Position numbers and translations under genes: made by a program
The notes under the pieces: model-generated
Database searches by the model: none
Seen by the model: only the letters and a program-made list of their open reading frames with translations
Told to the model about the DNA's origin: nothing
In this document: one piece after another, positions 49,960 through 58,115 of the stretch
Layout of the letters: the number at the start of each line of letters is the position of its first letter
How positions within the stretch are numbered: the stretch's first letter is position 1
DNA from: JACQFV01 sp964593585
Lineage (GTDB): Bacteria > Zixibacteria > MSB-5A5 > WJJR01
Direction of reading: 5' to 3'
NCBI GenBank assembly: GCA_964593585.1
Contig: CAZQIZ010000003.1
Coordinates: 62,001-126,000 of the forward strand
Length of the DNA stretch: 64,000 nucleotides

Positions 49960-50418
49960 CTACCTCAACGGCACAAACAGCCGCTGCCCTGCCTGCGACA
50001 TCCAGATTCCATCCGCGGCGATCTCCGCGATCATCCATCCCTGCACCGTGGTTCCGACACAGTGTACCTCGCCGCCAATCACACAGGATCGTGTTCCGTC
50101 AACGCTGACAATTCCCTGAAGCCGCACCGATGGCCTCGGCAGCGATGCGCGATAGGCGACCTTCGGTCGATCGTCGCGCCGCACCGGAAACTCGCCGGGT
50201 TGCGCAAACGGATCGCGTGTCGGCCAGCCCACCGCCGCCGCCAGCACCGGGACGGCCGACGGCGCCATCGTGGCTGCGCCCGACGCAACCGGTGCGGACT
50301 CATCCGCAACGGAGCTGACCGTCGGACGCCGCCGCTCCCATGGCTTCATGTACAGACCGAAGACGACGCTCCCAGCCAGGAGCGCGAACAACAGCTGTCG
50401 ACGCCGGGAGGCGCTCAT
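49960..50418 (-). CDS. PilP-like pilus assembly protein
   Basis: A 152-residue protein with an N-terminal membrane anchor (QLLFALLAGSVVFGLYMKP) and a Pro/Ala linker. Its C-terminal beta domain (LQGIVSVDGTRSCVIGGEVHCVGTTVQGWMIAEIAADGIWMS) resembles the PilP/GspC homology region, which contacts the secretin. The ATG overlaps the previous stop (ATGA). Assignment rests mainly on position in a MN-O-P-Q gene order and on the overall architecture. Confidence 0.7.
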   Translation of the reverse strand: MSASRRRQLLFALLAGSVVFGLYMKPWERRRPTVSSVADESAPVASGAATMAPSAVPVLAAAVGWPTRDPFAQPGEFPVRRDDRPKVAYRASLPRPSVRLQGIVSVDGTRSCVIGGEVHCVGTTVQGWMIAEIAADGIWMSQAGQRLFVPLR

Positions 50419-50987
50419 GAAGCCCTCCCCTTCGGCACCGCCACCAGAATCGCGGCCATTCCGGAGAACCGCACGTTCCCCGGCTCTTCGGCGTCGTCCC
50501 AACGTCCTGCCCGCCAGAAACGAAAGGCGGGCTGCGCTTCGATCTCGTCCAGCCATCCGCCGATACTGTGAAAAGACCCGCTGGCCGAAAGGCTGATGAG
50601 CAAGGTGTCCAGCTCAAACGACGATTGATTTGACGGCAGATTCAGCGCCATCATGCTGGCCAGTTCCGGCTCGACCCTGACGGTCGCGACGCCGCGGGAC
50701 AGGCCCAGCGCGGCCCACTGCGACAGAAACTCATCGAGCGAATCGCCAGCCGGCAGAACGCCCGCGCCAAGCGCGACGGCGCGCTCCAAGGAGTCGAGGC
50801 GCGCGACCGCCGCAGGCACGGCATCCAGCCGCCGCAGCATGTCTTCGACTTTCACCTGCCAGTCGGCGCGTTCGGCGGATTCGCGCTGCTCCTGCTGGCG
50901 GAGCGGCAGATACACCAGCACGACCCAGGCGGCACAGAGAACCATGGTAGCCGCCGTCCAGATGATCCAACGAGGGCGGTGTGTCAT
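50415..50987 (-). CDS. PilO-like pilus assembly protein
   Basis: A 190-residue protein with one transmembrane helix near the N-terminus (WIIWTAATMVLCAAWVVLVYLPL), a short coiled coil (RQQEQRESAERADWQVKVEDMLRRLD) and a ferredoxin-like periplasmic domain (SFELDTLLISLSASGSFHSIGGWLDEIE). This is the PilO/GspM arrangement. It overlaps both neighbours by 4 nt. Family assignment is by layout and gene order. Confidence 0.75.
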   Translation of the reverse strand: MTHRPRWIIWTAATMVLCAAWVVLVYLPLRQQEQRESAERADWQVKVEDMLRRLDAVPAAVARLDSLERAVALGAGVLPAGDSLDEFLSQWAALGLSRGVATVRVEPELASMMALNLPSNQSSFELDTLLISLSASGSFHSIGGWLDEIEAQPAFRFWRAGRWDDAEEPGNVRFSGMAAILVAVPKGRAS

Positions 50988-52657
50988 CGCATCGCCCCCG
51001 GATCGCGGCGCGCCGCCGGCATAGTCAGTTCAAGGATAAACGCCGAGGATTCGGCCCCCTCCACCCCGATAAGCTTCTCGCTGACCAAAAGCGGCGCTGC
51101 GGCGCACAGTGGGCGCAGGCGGTCAAACCATTCACGGTATGTCAGCGCGTAGGGCGCCATGCCCGGCGCCAGCGTGCCTTCCACTTCGGCGACCACCGCC
51201 TGACGGTCGGCGCGGTAGACCAGATCGAAGCGCCGGAGCGCCGCGTTCGGCGGCAACACCGCCAACACCGATTTGGCCCAGGGCATCCAGGGTTCCCCTC
51301 GCTGCGCGAGCGTCTGCGCTATACGCTGATTGGCCGCGATGCCCGCCAGCGTGTGCTCCAGCCGGCTCGAGACAGGCGAACGCTGCAACTGCTCCAACTG
51401 CGCCCGCGCCTGTTGCATGACGTTGCGGTGGCCGGCGATACCCGACCAGAGAAATCCGCTCCAGCCGACTCCGATCAGCGCGCACAGGGCAAACGCGCTG
51501 CGCGCGATGCGCTCGTGCTTCTGCTGCGCGCGCGCCAGTCGGATTCGCCGTGGCGTCAGATCGATCGCCACCGTGCGACTCAGCGCGCCGAGCACCGGCG
51601 CCACCAGACCGCCATGCATCGACAACCATTCACACACACCGGCCGGCAGGGACTCGCGCCAGCCGGTCAATGGATCGGCGAGGATCACACCGCCGGGGAA
51701 ACGCGACTGCCACTCCGACAACAGCGGCGCCATTTCCGGTCGAAGCCCATAAATGTAGAGACTGGTCGGAGGGATGCTGGCATTGATGTTCAGATGAAAG
51801 TCAAGCGCATCGCCCACCGCGACGCCGATCGAATCGATCCAGCGCTGCCAGGTGGGCAGGGATTTGTCCGAAACACCCTGTGCCAGCCCGCTCGGCAAGG
51901 CGGGCATCGGCCCCAGATCGTAATGAAAGACCAATTGACCGCCACGGGTGACCGCGAATGCTCCCCGTTCCTGCGACCAGACAATGACGGCGGCGACCTC
52001 CTCGTCGGGCAACGACGCCGACGGCACCAGCGATTGCGTTCCGGCCACGGACACGCTGCGCAGCGTCCACCGCAATTGCTCCACCGCTGCCAGTATCGGC
52101 TGCACATCCTCGGTGGGCACCGCGATCAGCGTAACCATCCAGCCACGCTCGCCGGCCGAGACGAATTGGAAGCCAAAGAGCGCCTGGCCATCTTGCAGCG
52201 GAAACGGGATGAGCTTCTGCCCCTCCCAGAGCGCCGCCTTCTCCCGGCGCCGTGCCGCCACCGGCGGAATCAGAAAGTAGCGCACCACCGCGCGCGGAGT
52301 CGCCAGCACCAGATGCACGTCGGGGTGTCGTTGGCCAACAGTGGCGCCCAGGCACGCGGCCAGATGCTCCGCGCGTGGTTCGTCGTCGAAACTGGTGCGC
52401 AGGACCTGATTGATAGCCGTCGCGCGTTCGCCGCGCATCTCGGCGCCGATCACCAGCAGCCGACGCCCGTCGTACTCGATTCCGACCGTCGTGCGGCGTG
52501 AAGACCGTCGTGTCGGCGCGCTCCACTGAAAACTGGGGCGGTGTCCGACGTTGTCCGCGGCCACAGGACCGACACCCATCATCGCGGATGGCGATACGAC
52601 CACCTCGGACACTGCGTCCGGCGCGGCCATTGGCATATGGGCAGTCTCGTTGGCCAT
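50984..52657 (-). CDS. Fused PilM-PilN-like pilus assembly protein
   Basis: A 557-residue protein combining two pilus assembly subunits. Residues about 55-360 are an actin-like PilM/GspL cytoplasmic domain (TTVGIEYDGRRLLVIGAEM, VHLVLATPRAVVRYFLIPP, DALDFHLNIN). Residues 365-380 (AIDLTPRRIRLARAQQK) resemble the PilN N-terminal cytoplasmic motif. One transmembrane helix follows (about 387-405), and a periplasmic PilN-like domain ends the chain. In most type IV pilus systems PilM and PilN are separate proteins; GspL in type II secretion is the natural fusion. Start is the first ATG; Met8 is an alternative. Confidence 0.8.
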   Translation of the reverse strand: MANETAHMPMAAPDAVSEVVVSPSAMMGVGPVAADNVGHRPSFQWSAPTRRSSRRTTVGIEYDGRRLLVIGAEMRGERATAINQVLRTSFDDEPRAEHLAACLGATVGQRHPDVHLVLATPRAVVRYFLIPPVAARRREKAALWEGQKLIPFPLQDGQALFGFQFVSAGERGWMVTLIAVPTEDVQPILAAVEQLRWTLRSVSVAGTQSLVPSASLPDEEVAAVIVWSQERGAFAVTRGGQLVFHYDLGPMPALPSGLAQGVSDKSLPTWQRWIDSIGVAVGDALDFHLNINASIPPTSLYIYGLRPEMAPLLSEWQSRFPGGVILADPLTGWRESLPAGVCEWLSMHGGLVAPVLGALSRTVAIDLTPRRIRLARAQQKHERIARSAFALCALIGVGWSGFLWSGIAGHRNVMQQARAQLEQLQRSPVSSRLEHTLAGIAANQRIAQTLAQRGEPWMPWAKSVLAVLPPNAALRRFDLVYRADRQAVVAEVEGTLAPGMAPYALTYREWFDRLRPLCAAAPLLVSEKLIGVEGAESSAFILELTMPAARRDPGAMR

Positions 52658-52662
52658 GGGCG

Positions 52663-53808
52663 TCAGTTGCTGTTGAACGCGATTGACGAGCCATCACTAA
52701 ACTGTATGCTGAATACTTCATTGGTGAACGACACGTTCGCGCCGCCGTTGACCGCGTTCGTGAAGTTTTCCAGCCGGATCTGCACAAATTGTCCGGCGGC
52801 GACCGTCTGCGGCGCGCTGAATGTCACCAATTCGCCGCGCGCCGCCTTGGGATTGGCGCTGTTGAACAAAATGGTTCCGCCCCAGCGGATGATCTGGTAA
52901 TAGGCAGTGGTGGTCCAGTTGGCGGTCAGAGTGCTGACCGTGATGGGGCTCGAACCGGAGTTCCACACCGAGAAATAGATGTGCTGGTTCGGCGACGACG
53001 CCGAACCGAAGACGAACTCAAGGCCGCCGGTTCCGCCGCCACCTCCTCCACCGCCGCCGGATGCGGCGAACGGCGCTCCGGGCAGACGCAGCGCTGCGGT
53101 GGCGCCATCGGCGGGAAGTACCGCGACGTAGGACACCACCGTATCGTTTGTGGCGCGGTAGGTTGCGGTGATTTGACGTACCCCCACCGGGATGTTGCCA
53201 AGATTGAACGAGCCGCCAGCGGTCGGGTTGACCGACGCCGAAGTCATCGCGCCGGCGCCATCGGGGTAATCCACCGTCACGGTCACAGCAATGGACGAAT
53301 CGCCGGGCGGGTTGCCCGCGGCGTCGGTCACGGTCCCCGTGATCGACGTCGCGGTCAAGTCGGCTGCGGCGGCCGCCGCAGACATAGTCATCGCCACTGC
53401 GCCGCCACCGGTTGAGGCCAGCGTGATGCCGTTGGTGAAGGTGTAGTCGTTGCCCCAGGCGTCTTTCTTGAATCCCTGCGCGTCCTGCGCGAATCGCCGG
53501 CTGACATACGGCCCCTTCCAGGTGGCGTAGCCGCCGGGATTTGTGATCAAGTTGTCCAGCGACGTGGGCACGGCGCCGATGTCGCCCACGTAGCCGAAGT
53601 CGGAGCGCAGACCGTTGTTGTACAGGTCGGGATTGCCGGCAATGGCGGCAATCAATTCGTTCATCTCTGTCTGTGTTTCGCGGATACGGGCGCTGTCAAT
53701 CGACGATTGCACCGAACGCATCGTTACCGCCGCAAGAATCCCGATGATGACGATCGTCATCAGAATCTCGATCAGAGTGAACCCGCGCTGGTTGCCACGT
53801 CGCCTCAT
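52663..53808 (-). CDS. Large prepilin-like protein with carboxypeptidase-regulatory-like insert
   Basis: The 381-residue protein begins with a class III prepilin leader and cleavage site MRRRGNQRG|FTLIE, followed by the hydrophobic helix. Residues 35-130 resemble a GspG-type pseudopilin core (WKGPYVSRRFAQDAQGFKKDAWGNDY). A carboxypeptidase-regulatory-like beta-sandwich follows (ITGTVTDAAGNPPG to VGVRQITATY, about 155-215), then a poly-Gly linker (about 250-265) and a second beta domain. Main pseudopilins are about 140-170 residues, so this is an enlarged minor pilin or tip adhesin. Confidence 0.85.
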   Translation of the reverse strand: MRRRGNQRGFTLIEILMTIVIIGILAAVTMRSVQSSIDSARIRETQTEMNELIAAIAGNPDLYNNGLRSDFGYVGDIGAVPTSLDNLITNPGGYATWKGPYVSRRFAQDAQGFKKDAWGNDYTFTNGITLASTGGGAVAMTMSAAAAAADLTATSITGTVTDAAGNPPGDSSIAVTVTVDYPDGAGAMTSASVNPTAGGSFNLGNIPVGVRQITATYRATNDTVVSYVAVLPADGATAALRLPGAPFAASGGGGGGGGGTGGLEFVFGSASSPNQHIYFSVWNSGSSPITVSTLTANWTTTAYYQIIRWGGTILFNSANPKAARGELVTFSAPQTVAAGQFVQIRLENFTNAVNGGANVSFTNEVFSIQFSDGSSIAFNSN

Positions 53809-53831
53809 AGGTGTCCCGTCGCTGCCCTCGT

Positions 53832-54326
53832 TTAGAACGAAATCGTGATCGCGTTGCCTGACCCGTTGCTCTCAATCGTACGGGCAAGTGTGTCGTAGAC
53901 ATACAGCTGCCCCCAGGCATCGCGTAGATAATCGCCGCGGGCGCTGTCGATATAGGGCCCGTTCCAGCCGACATGCGTGAACGGATCCCAGGCCGGCACG
54001 GACGCCGGCTTGACGGCCAGGTCCGCCAGCGTGCCCGGCAGCCGGCCGACATCGCCTTCGTACCCCCGATCGCTGCCGGTGTCGGCTCCGGCCACCGCCC
54101 GAGCCAAACGCTGCATCTCTTCCTTGGTGGCCGTCTCCTTGGACGATTCCAGGATCGTGCCGATGACCGGAATGGCCACCGCCGCCATGACGCCCAGGAC
54201 CACGATCACAATGACCAGTTCGATCAGGGTGAAGCCCGCGTTCCGGGAATGGCGACGGCGCGAGAGCGGACTGTGGTCCGCTCCCGCACGATCGGATTGG
54301 TGACGTTGTGTGCGCACCTGTGTCAT
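53832..54326 (-). CDS. GspG-like pseudopilin
   Basis: A 164-residue prepilin-like protein with the cleavage site RNAG|FTLIELVIVIVVLGVMAAVAIP at residues 28-51. The body contains a WNGPYIDSARGDYLRDAWGQLY segment, the GspG signature region. The leader before the cleavage site is long (31 residues) and basic, so the start could be further downstream, though no better start codon was found. It lies between the two other prepilin genes. Confidence 0.82.
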   Translation of the reverse strand: MTQVRTQRHQSDRAGADHSPLSRRRHSRNAGFTLIELVIVIVVLGVMAAVAIPVIGTILESSKETATKEEMQRLARAVAGADTGSDRGYEGDVGRLPGTLADLAVKPASVPAWDPFTHVGWNGPYIDSARGDYLRDAWGQLYVYDTLARTIESNGSGNAITISF

Positions 54327-54381
54327 GGCGCCCATCGACGTGTGCCGACGCAACACCGATGACGTCCCTCGCATCGGCGAG

Positions 54382-54813
54382 TTAGAAGTTGTTCTCGCCG
54401 GCCGTGTTGGTGTTGGGCCATATTTCGCCGGTGGAGGGCTTGTACGCCCAGCCGCCGCGCGTGCCGACGATCGTGCCCTTGGTCACGCCCGTGACGATCG
54501 AATCCGGCGCGTTGGTCTGGTACGGGTTCGGCGGAATCGCGCCCGCCATTACCACGCCAACGGTGCGCAGCGAGTCAATCGCCGGCCACGACGCGGTCCC
54601 GGTCGTCAACGCCTGATTGGCGTACCAGATCGATATGCCCGAACGCAGACCGCCCAGCGCCCCCTTGCACGAGGATTCCTTTGCCTCCGAAACCATATCG
54701 AAGTAGCGCGGAATGGCCACGGCCGCCAGGATGCCGAGCACCACAATGATGATCACCAACTCGATCAGCGTGAAACCCGACTGATCGTTCTGCCACGCGC
54801 GGAACTTGCTCAT
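54382..54813 (-). CDS. Type IV pilin/pseudopilin (PilA/GspH-like)
   Basis: A 143-residue prepilin with the leader MSKFRAWQNDQSG|FTLIELVIIIVVLGILAAVAIPRYFD. The mature part is about 130 residues with an alpha-spine and a C-terminal beta domain containing WAYKPSTGEIWPNTN. GGGAGG lies 6 nt before the ATG. Its size and short leader make it the best candidate for the major pilin. It is separated from the PilC gene by 131 nt. Confidence 0.87.
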   Translation of the reverse strand: MSKFRAWQNDQSGFTLIELVIIIVVLGILAAVAIPRYFDMVSEAKESSCKGALGGLRSGISIWYANQALTTGTASWPAIDSLRTVGVVMAGAIPPNPYQTNAPDSIVTGVTKGTIVGTRGGWAYKPSTGEIWPNTNTAGENNF

Positions 54814-54944
54814 GTGTGTCCTCCCTTATGGGTGTCATTTCTCCTTCAGATCGAATTCCGGTTTTCAGCCCTGCTAAGCATGACTATCGGCAGTTCGGAT
54901 AATTCCTTGCGTAACCCTGCTCATGTCAGACTGTTTCAGTCAAG

Positions 54945-56156
54945 TTATTGGCGGAATAGTGAAATCAGGTTCCACATCGGCAATAGGACGGCCAGCGCCA
55001 GTAACAACACACCCGCGGCCAGCACCGCCAACAGCACCGGCTGGAGCCGCTCATTGAGCCGCCGCACGTCATAATCGACTTCCTGCTCGAAGTGCCGCGC
55101 CGTCTCGGTCAGCATCCGGTCCACATCGCCGGATTCAAACCCAATCGCCATCATTTGATAGACCAGCTCCGGCATGCTGGCGCCGTCGGGACGGGGGCTG
55201 ACCGGCTCACCCTGAATGATCCGTTCGCGCAGCGCCCGGACATCGGCCGCCACCACGACATTGCCCACACCCGCCTCCACCGTGTCCAGCGCGCTGGTGG
55301 CGGGCACACCCGCCGAGAAGAGCACACCGAAGAGGCGGCAGAAGCGGCTGACTGCGACCTTGAGGAACAACCCGCCGGCGATCGGCAGGCGCAGAAGTCT
55401 GCGATCCAGCCAGCGCCGCCCGCGCGGCGTTCGGACCCAGCGCCACATCGCCAGGCCCCCGGCCAGCGCCGCCAATCCCAGGATCCACCACAGACGGTTG
55501 AACCATGCGGCCACGCCCATCAGGATGCGGGTCGGCAACGGCAGATCGGTGTGGAAATTGCCATAGAAGGTGAGGAACTGCGGGACGACGAATTTCAGGA
55601 TGATCGCCGCGGCGATCGCCATAGCGATGATCACCATGATGGGATAGCGCAGCGTCTCCTTGACCTGGCGGCGTGTGTTCATCTCGCGCTCGAGATAAAG
55701 CGCGGTCTGCTCGAGGATCGAATCGAGACGTCCGGTGGCCTCGCCGGCGCGGATGGCGCCGAGATAGACACGGTCAAACAATCCCGGGGCCGCGGCCACC
55801 GCCTCGGAGAATGTCGCGCCGCCGGCCACCCGGTCGGCGACGTCGCGAATGGCGGCCGCCACCTGTGGGTTCCGCGTTTGCGACGCCACCAACTGCAGCA
55901 CCGTCAGAACCGGAATGCCCGCCTTCAGCAGCGAGGACAGTTTTTGTGTAAAGAGAATCTTCTCTTCGATCGGCCAGCGCAGTCCGCCGGAGAGACGGCG
56001 TCGCCATTCGGCCGCGGAAAAAGCCGGCGCCACTTGCAGCGGAATGAGCCCCTGGCGGTCCAGCACCGCGCCGGCGGCGCCGACGCTGTCGGCCTCGATG
56101 CGCCCCTGGACAGTCTCCCCGAGACGATTGGCGGCGGTGTATTGAAAGACGGCCAT
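54945..56156 (-). CDS. PilC/GspF inner-membrane platform protein
   Basis: The 403-residue protein has two tandem T2SSF domains (about 70-190 and 270-395), with KLSSLLKAGIPVLTVLQLVASQ and RLFGVLFSAGVPATSALDTVEAG, and three transmembrane helices ending LLLALAVLLPMWNLISLFRQ. An N-terminal domain of about 65 residues (MAVFQYTAANRLGETVQGRIEAD) is usual in PilC/GspF. It anchors the assembly ATPase and polymerises pilins. The assembly ATPase gene is 20 nt upstream. Confidence 0.93.
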   Translation of the reverse strand: MAVFQYTAANRLGETVQGRIEADSVGAAGAVLDRQGLIPLQVAPAFSAAEWRRRLSGGLRWPIEEKILFTQKLSSLLKAGIPVLTVLQLVASQTRNPQVAAAIRDVADRVAGGATFSEAVAAAPGLFDRVYLGAIRAGEATGRLDSILEQTALYLEREMNTRRQVKETLRYPIMVIIAMAIAAAIILKFVVPQFLTFYGNFHTDLPLPTRILMGVAAWFNRLWWILGLAALAGGLAMWRWVRTPRGRRWLDRRLLRLPIAGGLFLKVAVSRFCRLFGVLFSAGVPATSALDTVEAGVGNVVVAADVRALRERIIQGEPVSPRPDGASMPELVYQMMAIGFESGDVDRMLTETARHFEQEVDYDVRRLNERLQPVLLAVLAAGVLLLALAVLLPMWNLISLFRQ

Positions 56157-56176
56157 CGCGGCTCACAGTCTCCGGG

Positions 56177-57856
56177 TCAAGCGACCGATTCCCACGCTTC
56201 CACACGCCGCGGTATGACCCGCAGGACTTCCTCGGCGGTCGTCACACCTTCGGCCACCAGCCGACGCGCCTGATCGCGCATGGTCTCGAATCCACTCTCG
56301 CGCAATTGGTCGCGGATGGCGGCGGCGCTGTGGCCCTCGGCGATCATCTGCCGCAGAGATTCATTGACCGCAAACATTTCGAAGACGCCAATCTGGCCGG
56401 TGTAACCCGTGCCTCGACACATGCGGCATCCCACCGCGCGGCGCCACTGCCCCTGCGTGCCGAACAGGTCATACCCCAGTTGCTCGGCGACCGCAGGCGT
56501 GGGCGTGACCGCCGTGGCGCAGTCGTTGCAGAGCCGGCGCACGAGACGCTGCGCCACCACCGCGCGCAGCGCGGTGGCAACGAGGAACGGCTCGACACCG
56601 ATATCGACCAGCCGGTGCGCCGCGGCCGCGGCATCGATGGTGTGGATGGTGGAGAGCACCAGATGCCCGGTCATCGCCGCGCGCACCGCGATCTGCGCGG
56701 TGGGCGCATCGCGCACCTCACCGACCATGATCACATCCGGGTTTTGACGCAAGAAGGCGCGCAGACACAACGGGAAGGTCAATCCCGCCTTCTCGTTGAC
56801 CTGCACCTGGTTGACCGTTGTCAGCGCATACTCGACCGGATCTTCGACCGTAACAATGTTCTTTTCCGGCGAGGTGATTTCCTGCAATGCGGCATACAGG
56901 GTCGTGGTCTTGCCCGATGATGTCGGACCGCAGATGAGGATCATCCCCTCGGTGGCATGCAATTGCGTCCGCAACAATTCCTCGTGCCCGCTGGAAAGCC
57001 CCAGTTGCGCCAGGGTCATTCCGCCGGTCTGCCGGGAGAGGAGACGCACCACCGCTTTTTCGCCGTGGATGGTGGGAATGGTGGACACACGCATGTCGAC
57101 CGGCCCCTGCGGGGCGTGCATGGCGAAGCGGCCATCCTGCGGAATGCGTTTTTCGGAGACATCCATCCCCGCCATGACCTTGATGCGCGAGACAATCGCC
57201 GGATGCAGATGCACCGGCGGCTGGGCCTCTTCGCGCAGGACACCGTCGACACGGAAGCGCACCCTCAGCACGCCGTCATCCGGTTCGATGTGCAGATCGG
57301 AGGCGCGTTGCTTGACCGCCTCGCTTAAGAGCACATCGACCAGACGCACCACCGGCGCGTCTTCGGCGGCGGTGACGGCGCCGGCGGGCACATCATGAAT
57401 GGCGCGCTCGACGCTGTCGGCCACGGTGTAAAACTGCGTGATGGCCGCATCGATGTCCTCCGGCGTGGCCACCGCGCGGTTGACCATCAGGCCGGTGCGG
57501 TAACGCACCTCATCGATGGCCACCATGTCGAGCGGATCGGCCATCGCCACCGTGAGACGGTTGCCGATTTTGAACAGCGGCACCACGCGGTGCTTCTTGG
57601 CGGTGGGCAATGGGATGATGTTGACGACTTCGGGGTCGGCCGCCAGGCCCTTGATCGTGATCTTGGGCAGGCCCAGTCGTTCGCTGATCACCTCGACCAG
57701 ATCGGTCGAACTGATCCACCCGCGCCCGACGAGAATCTCGCCCAGCCGTTTGCCGGTGGCTTCCTGCTCCTTCAGCGCGGTGTCCAGTTGCTGCTGCGAG
57801 ATGAGACCGCGCGTCAGCATCACATCGCCGATCCGCGCATACCCGACTTGGGCCAT
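56177..57856 (-). CDS. PilB/GspE assembly ATPase
   Basis: The 559-residue protein has two N-terminal MshEN-type domains (about 1-145), then the T2SSE ATPase core. Walker A is GPTSSGKTTTLYAAL (310-324), Walker B DVIMVGEVRD (about 374-383), and the Asp box and His box are also present (VEDPVEYALTTVNQVQV, HLVLSTIHTIDAAAA). A tetracysteine zinc module (CNDCATAV ... CRMCRGTGYTGQ) follows, as in PilB/GspE. The ATG at 57856 has AGGGGG upstream. First gene of the cluster; no PilT homologue is in the window. Confidence 0.94.
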   Translation of the reverse strand: MAQVGYARIGDVMLTRGLISQQQLDTALKEQEATGKRLGEILVGRGWISSTDLVEVISERLGLPKITIKGLAADPEVVNIIPLPTAKKHRVVPLFKIGNRLTVAMADPLDMVAIDEVRYRTGLMVNRAVATPEDIDAAITQFYTVADSVERAIHDVPAGAVTAAEDAPVVRLVDVLLSEAVKQRASDLHIEPDDGVLRVRFRVDGVLREEAQPPVHLHPAIVSRIKVMAGMDVSEKRIPQDGRFAMHAPQGPVDMRVSTIPTIHGEKAVVRLLSRQTGGMTLAQLGLSSGHEELLRTQLHATEGMILICGPTSSGKTTTLYAALQEITSPEKNIVTVEDPVEYALTTVNQVQVNEKAGLTFPLCLRAFLRQNPDVIMVGEVRDAPTAQIAVRAAMTGHLVLSTIHTIDAAAAAHRLVDIGVEPFLVATALRAVVAQRLVRRLCNDCATAVTPTPAVAEQLGYDLFGTQGQWRRAVGCRMCRGTGYTGQIGVFEMFAVNESLRQMIAEGHSAAAIRDQLRESGFETMRDQARRLVAEGVTTAEEVLRVIPRRVEAWESVA

Positions 57857-58115
57857 ACGCCCCCCTCTGCGCGGCGGACCAACAAGTCGGCCTGCCACGT
57901 CTTCAGTAATCGTATCGACTTGTTGCGTCCTAACTTGCGTCGCCGAACCGAACATCTGTCCAATTCGGGTTTGATTGTGTCTTAAAAGTCAGAGACGACC
58001 GGATTTCGCTTGCCGCCAGTGCTGGAGTATTGCCATCTTGCTTTGGCGGCAACCGAAAGACTGACCGTCAATTACGAGGGCATGCCCCGGCGCAGCCCGC
58101 ATCGGCCGAGACATC

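Noticed and set aside
50981..52501. 506-codon plus-strand frame opposite the PilM-PilN fusion
   Set aside because: Arg/His/Gln-rich noise with no fold or signature; the minus-strand gene is clearly real.
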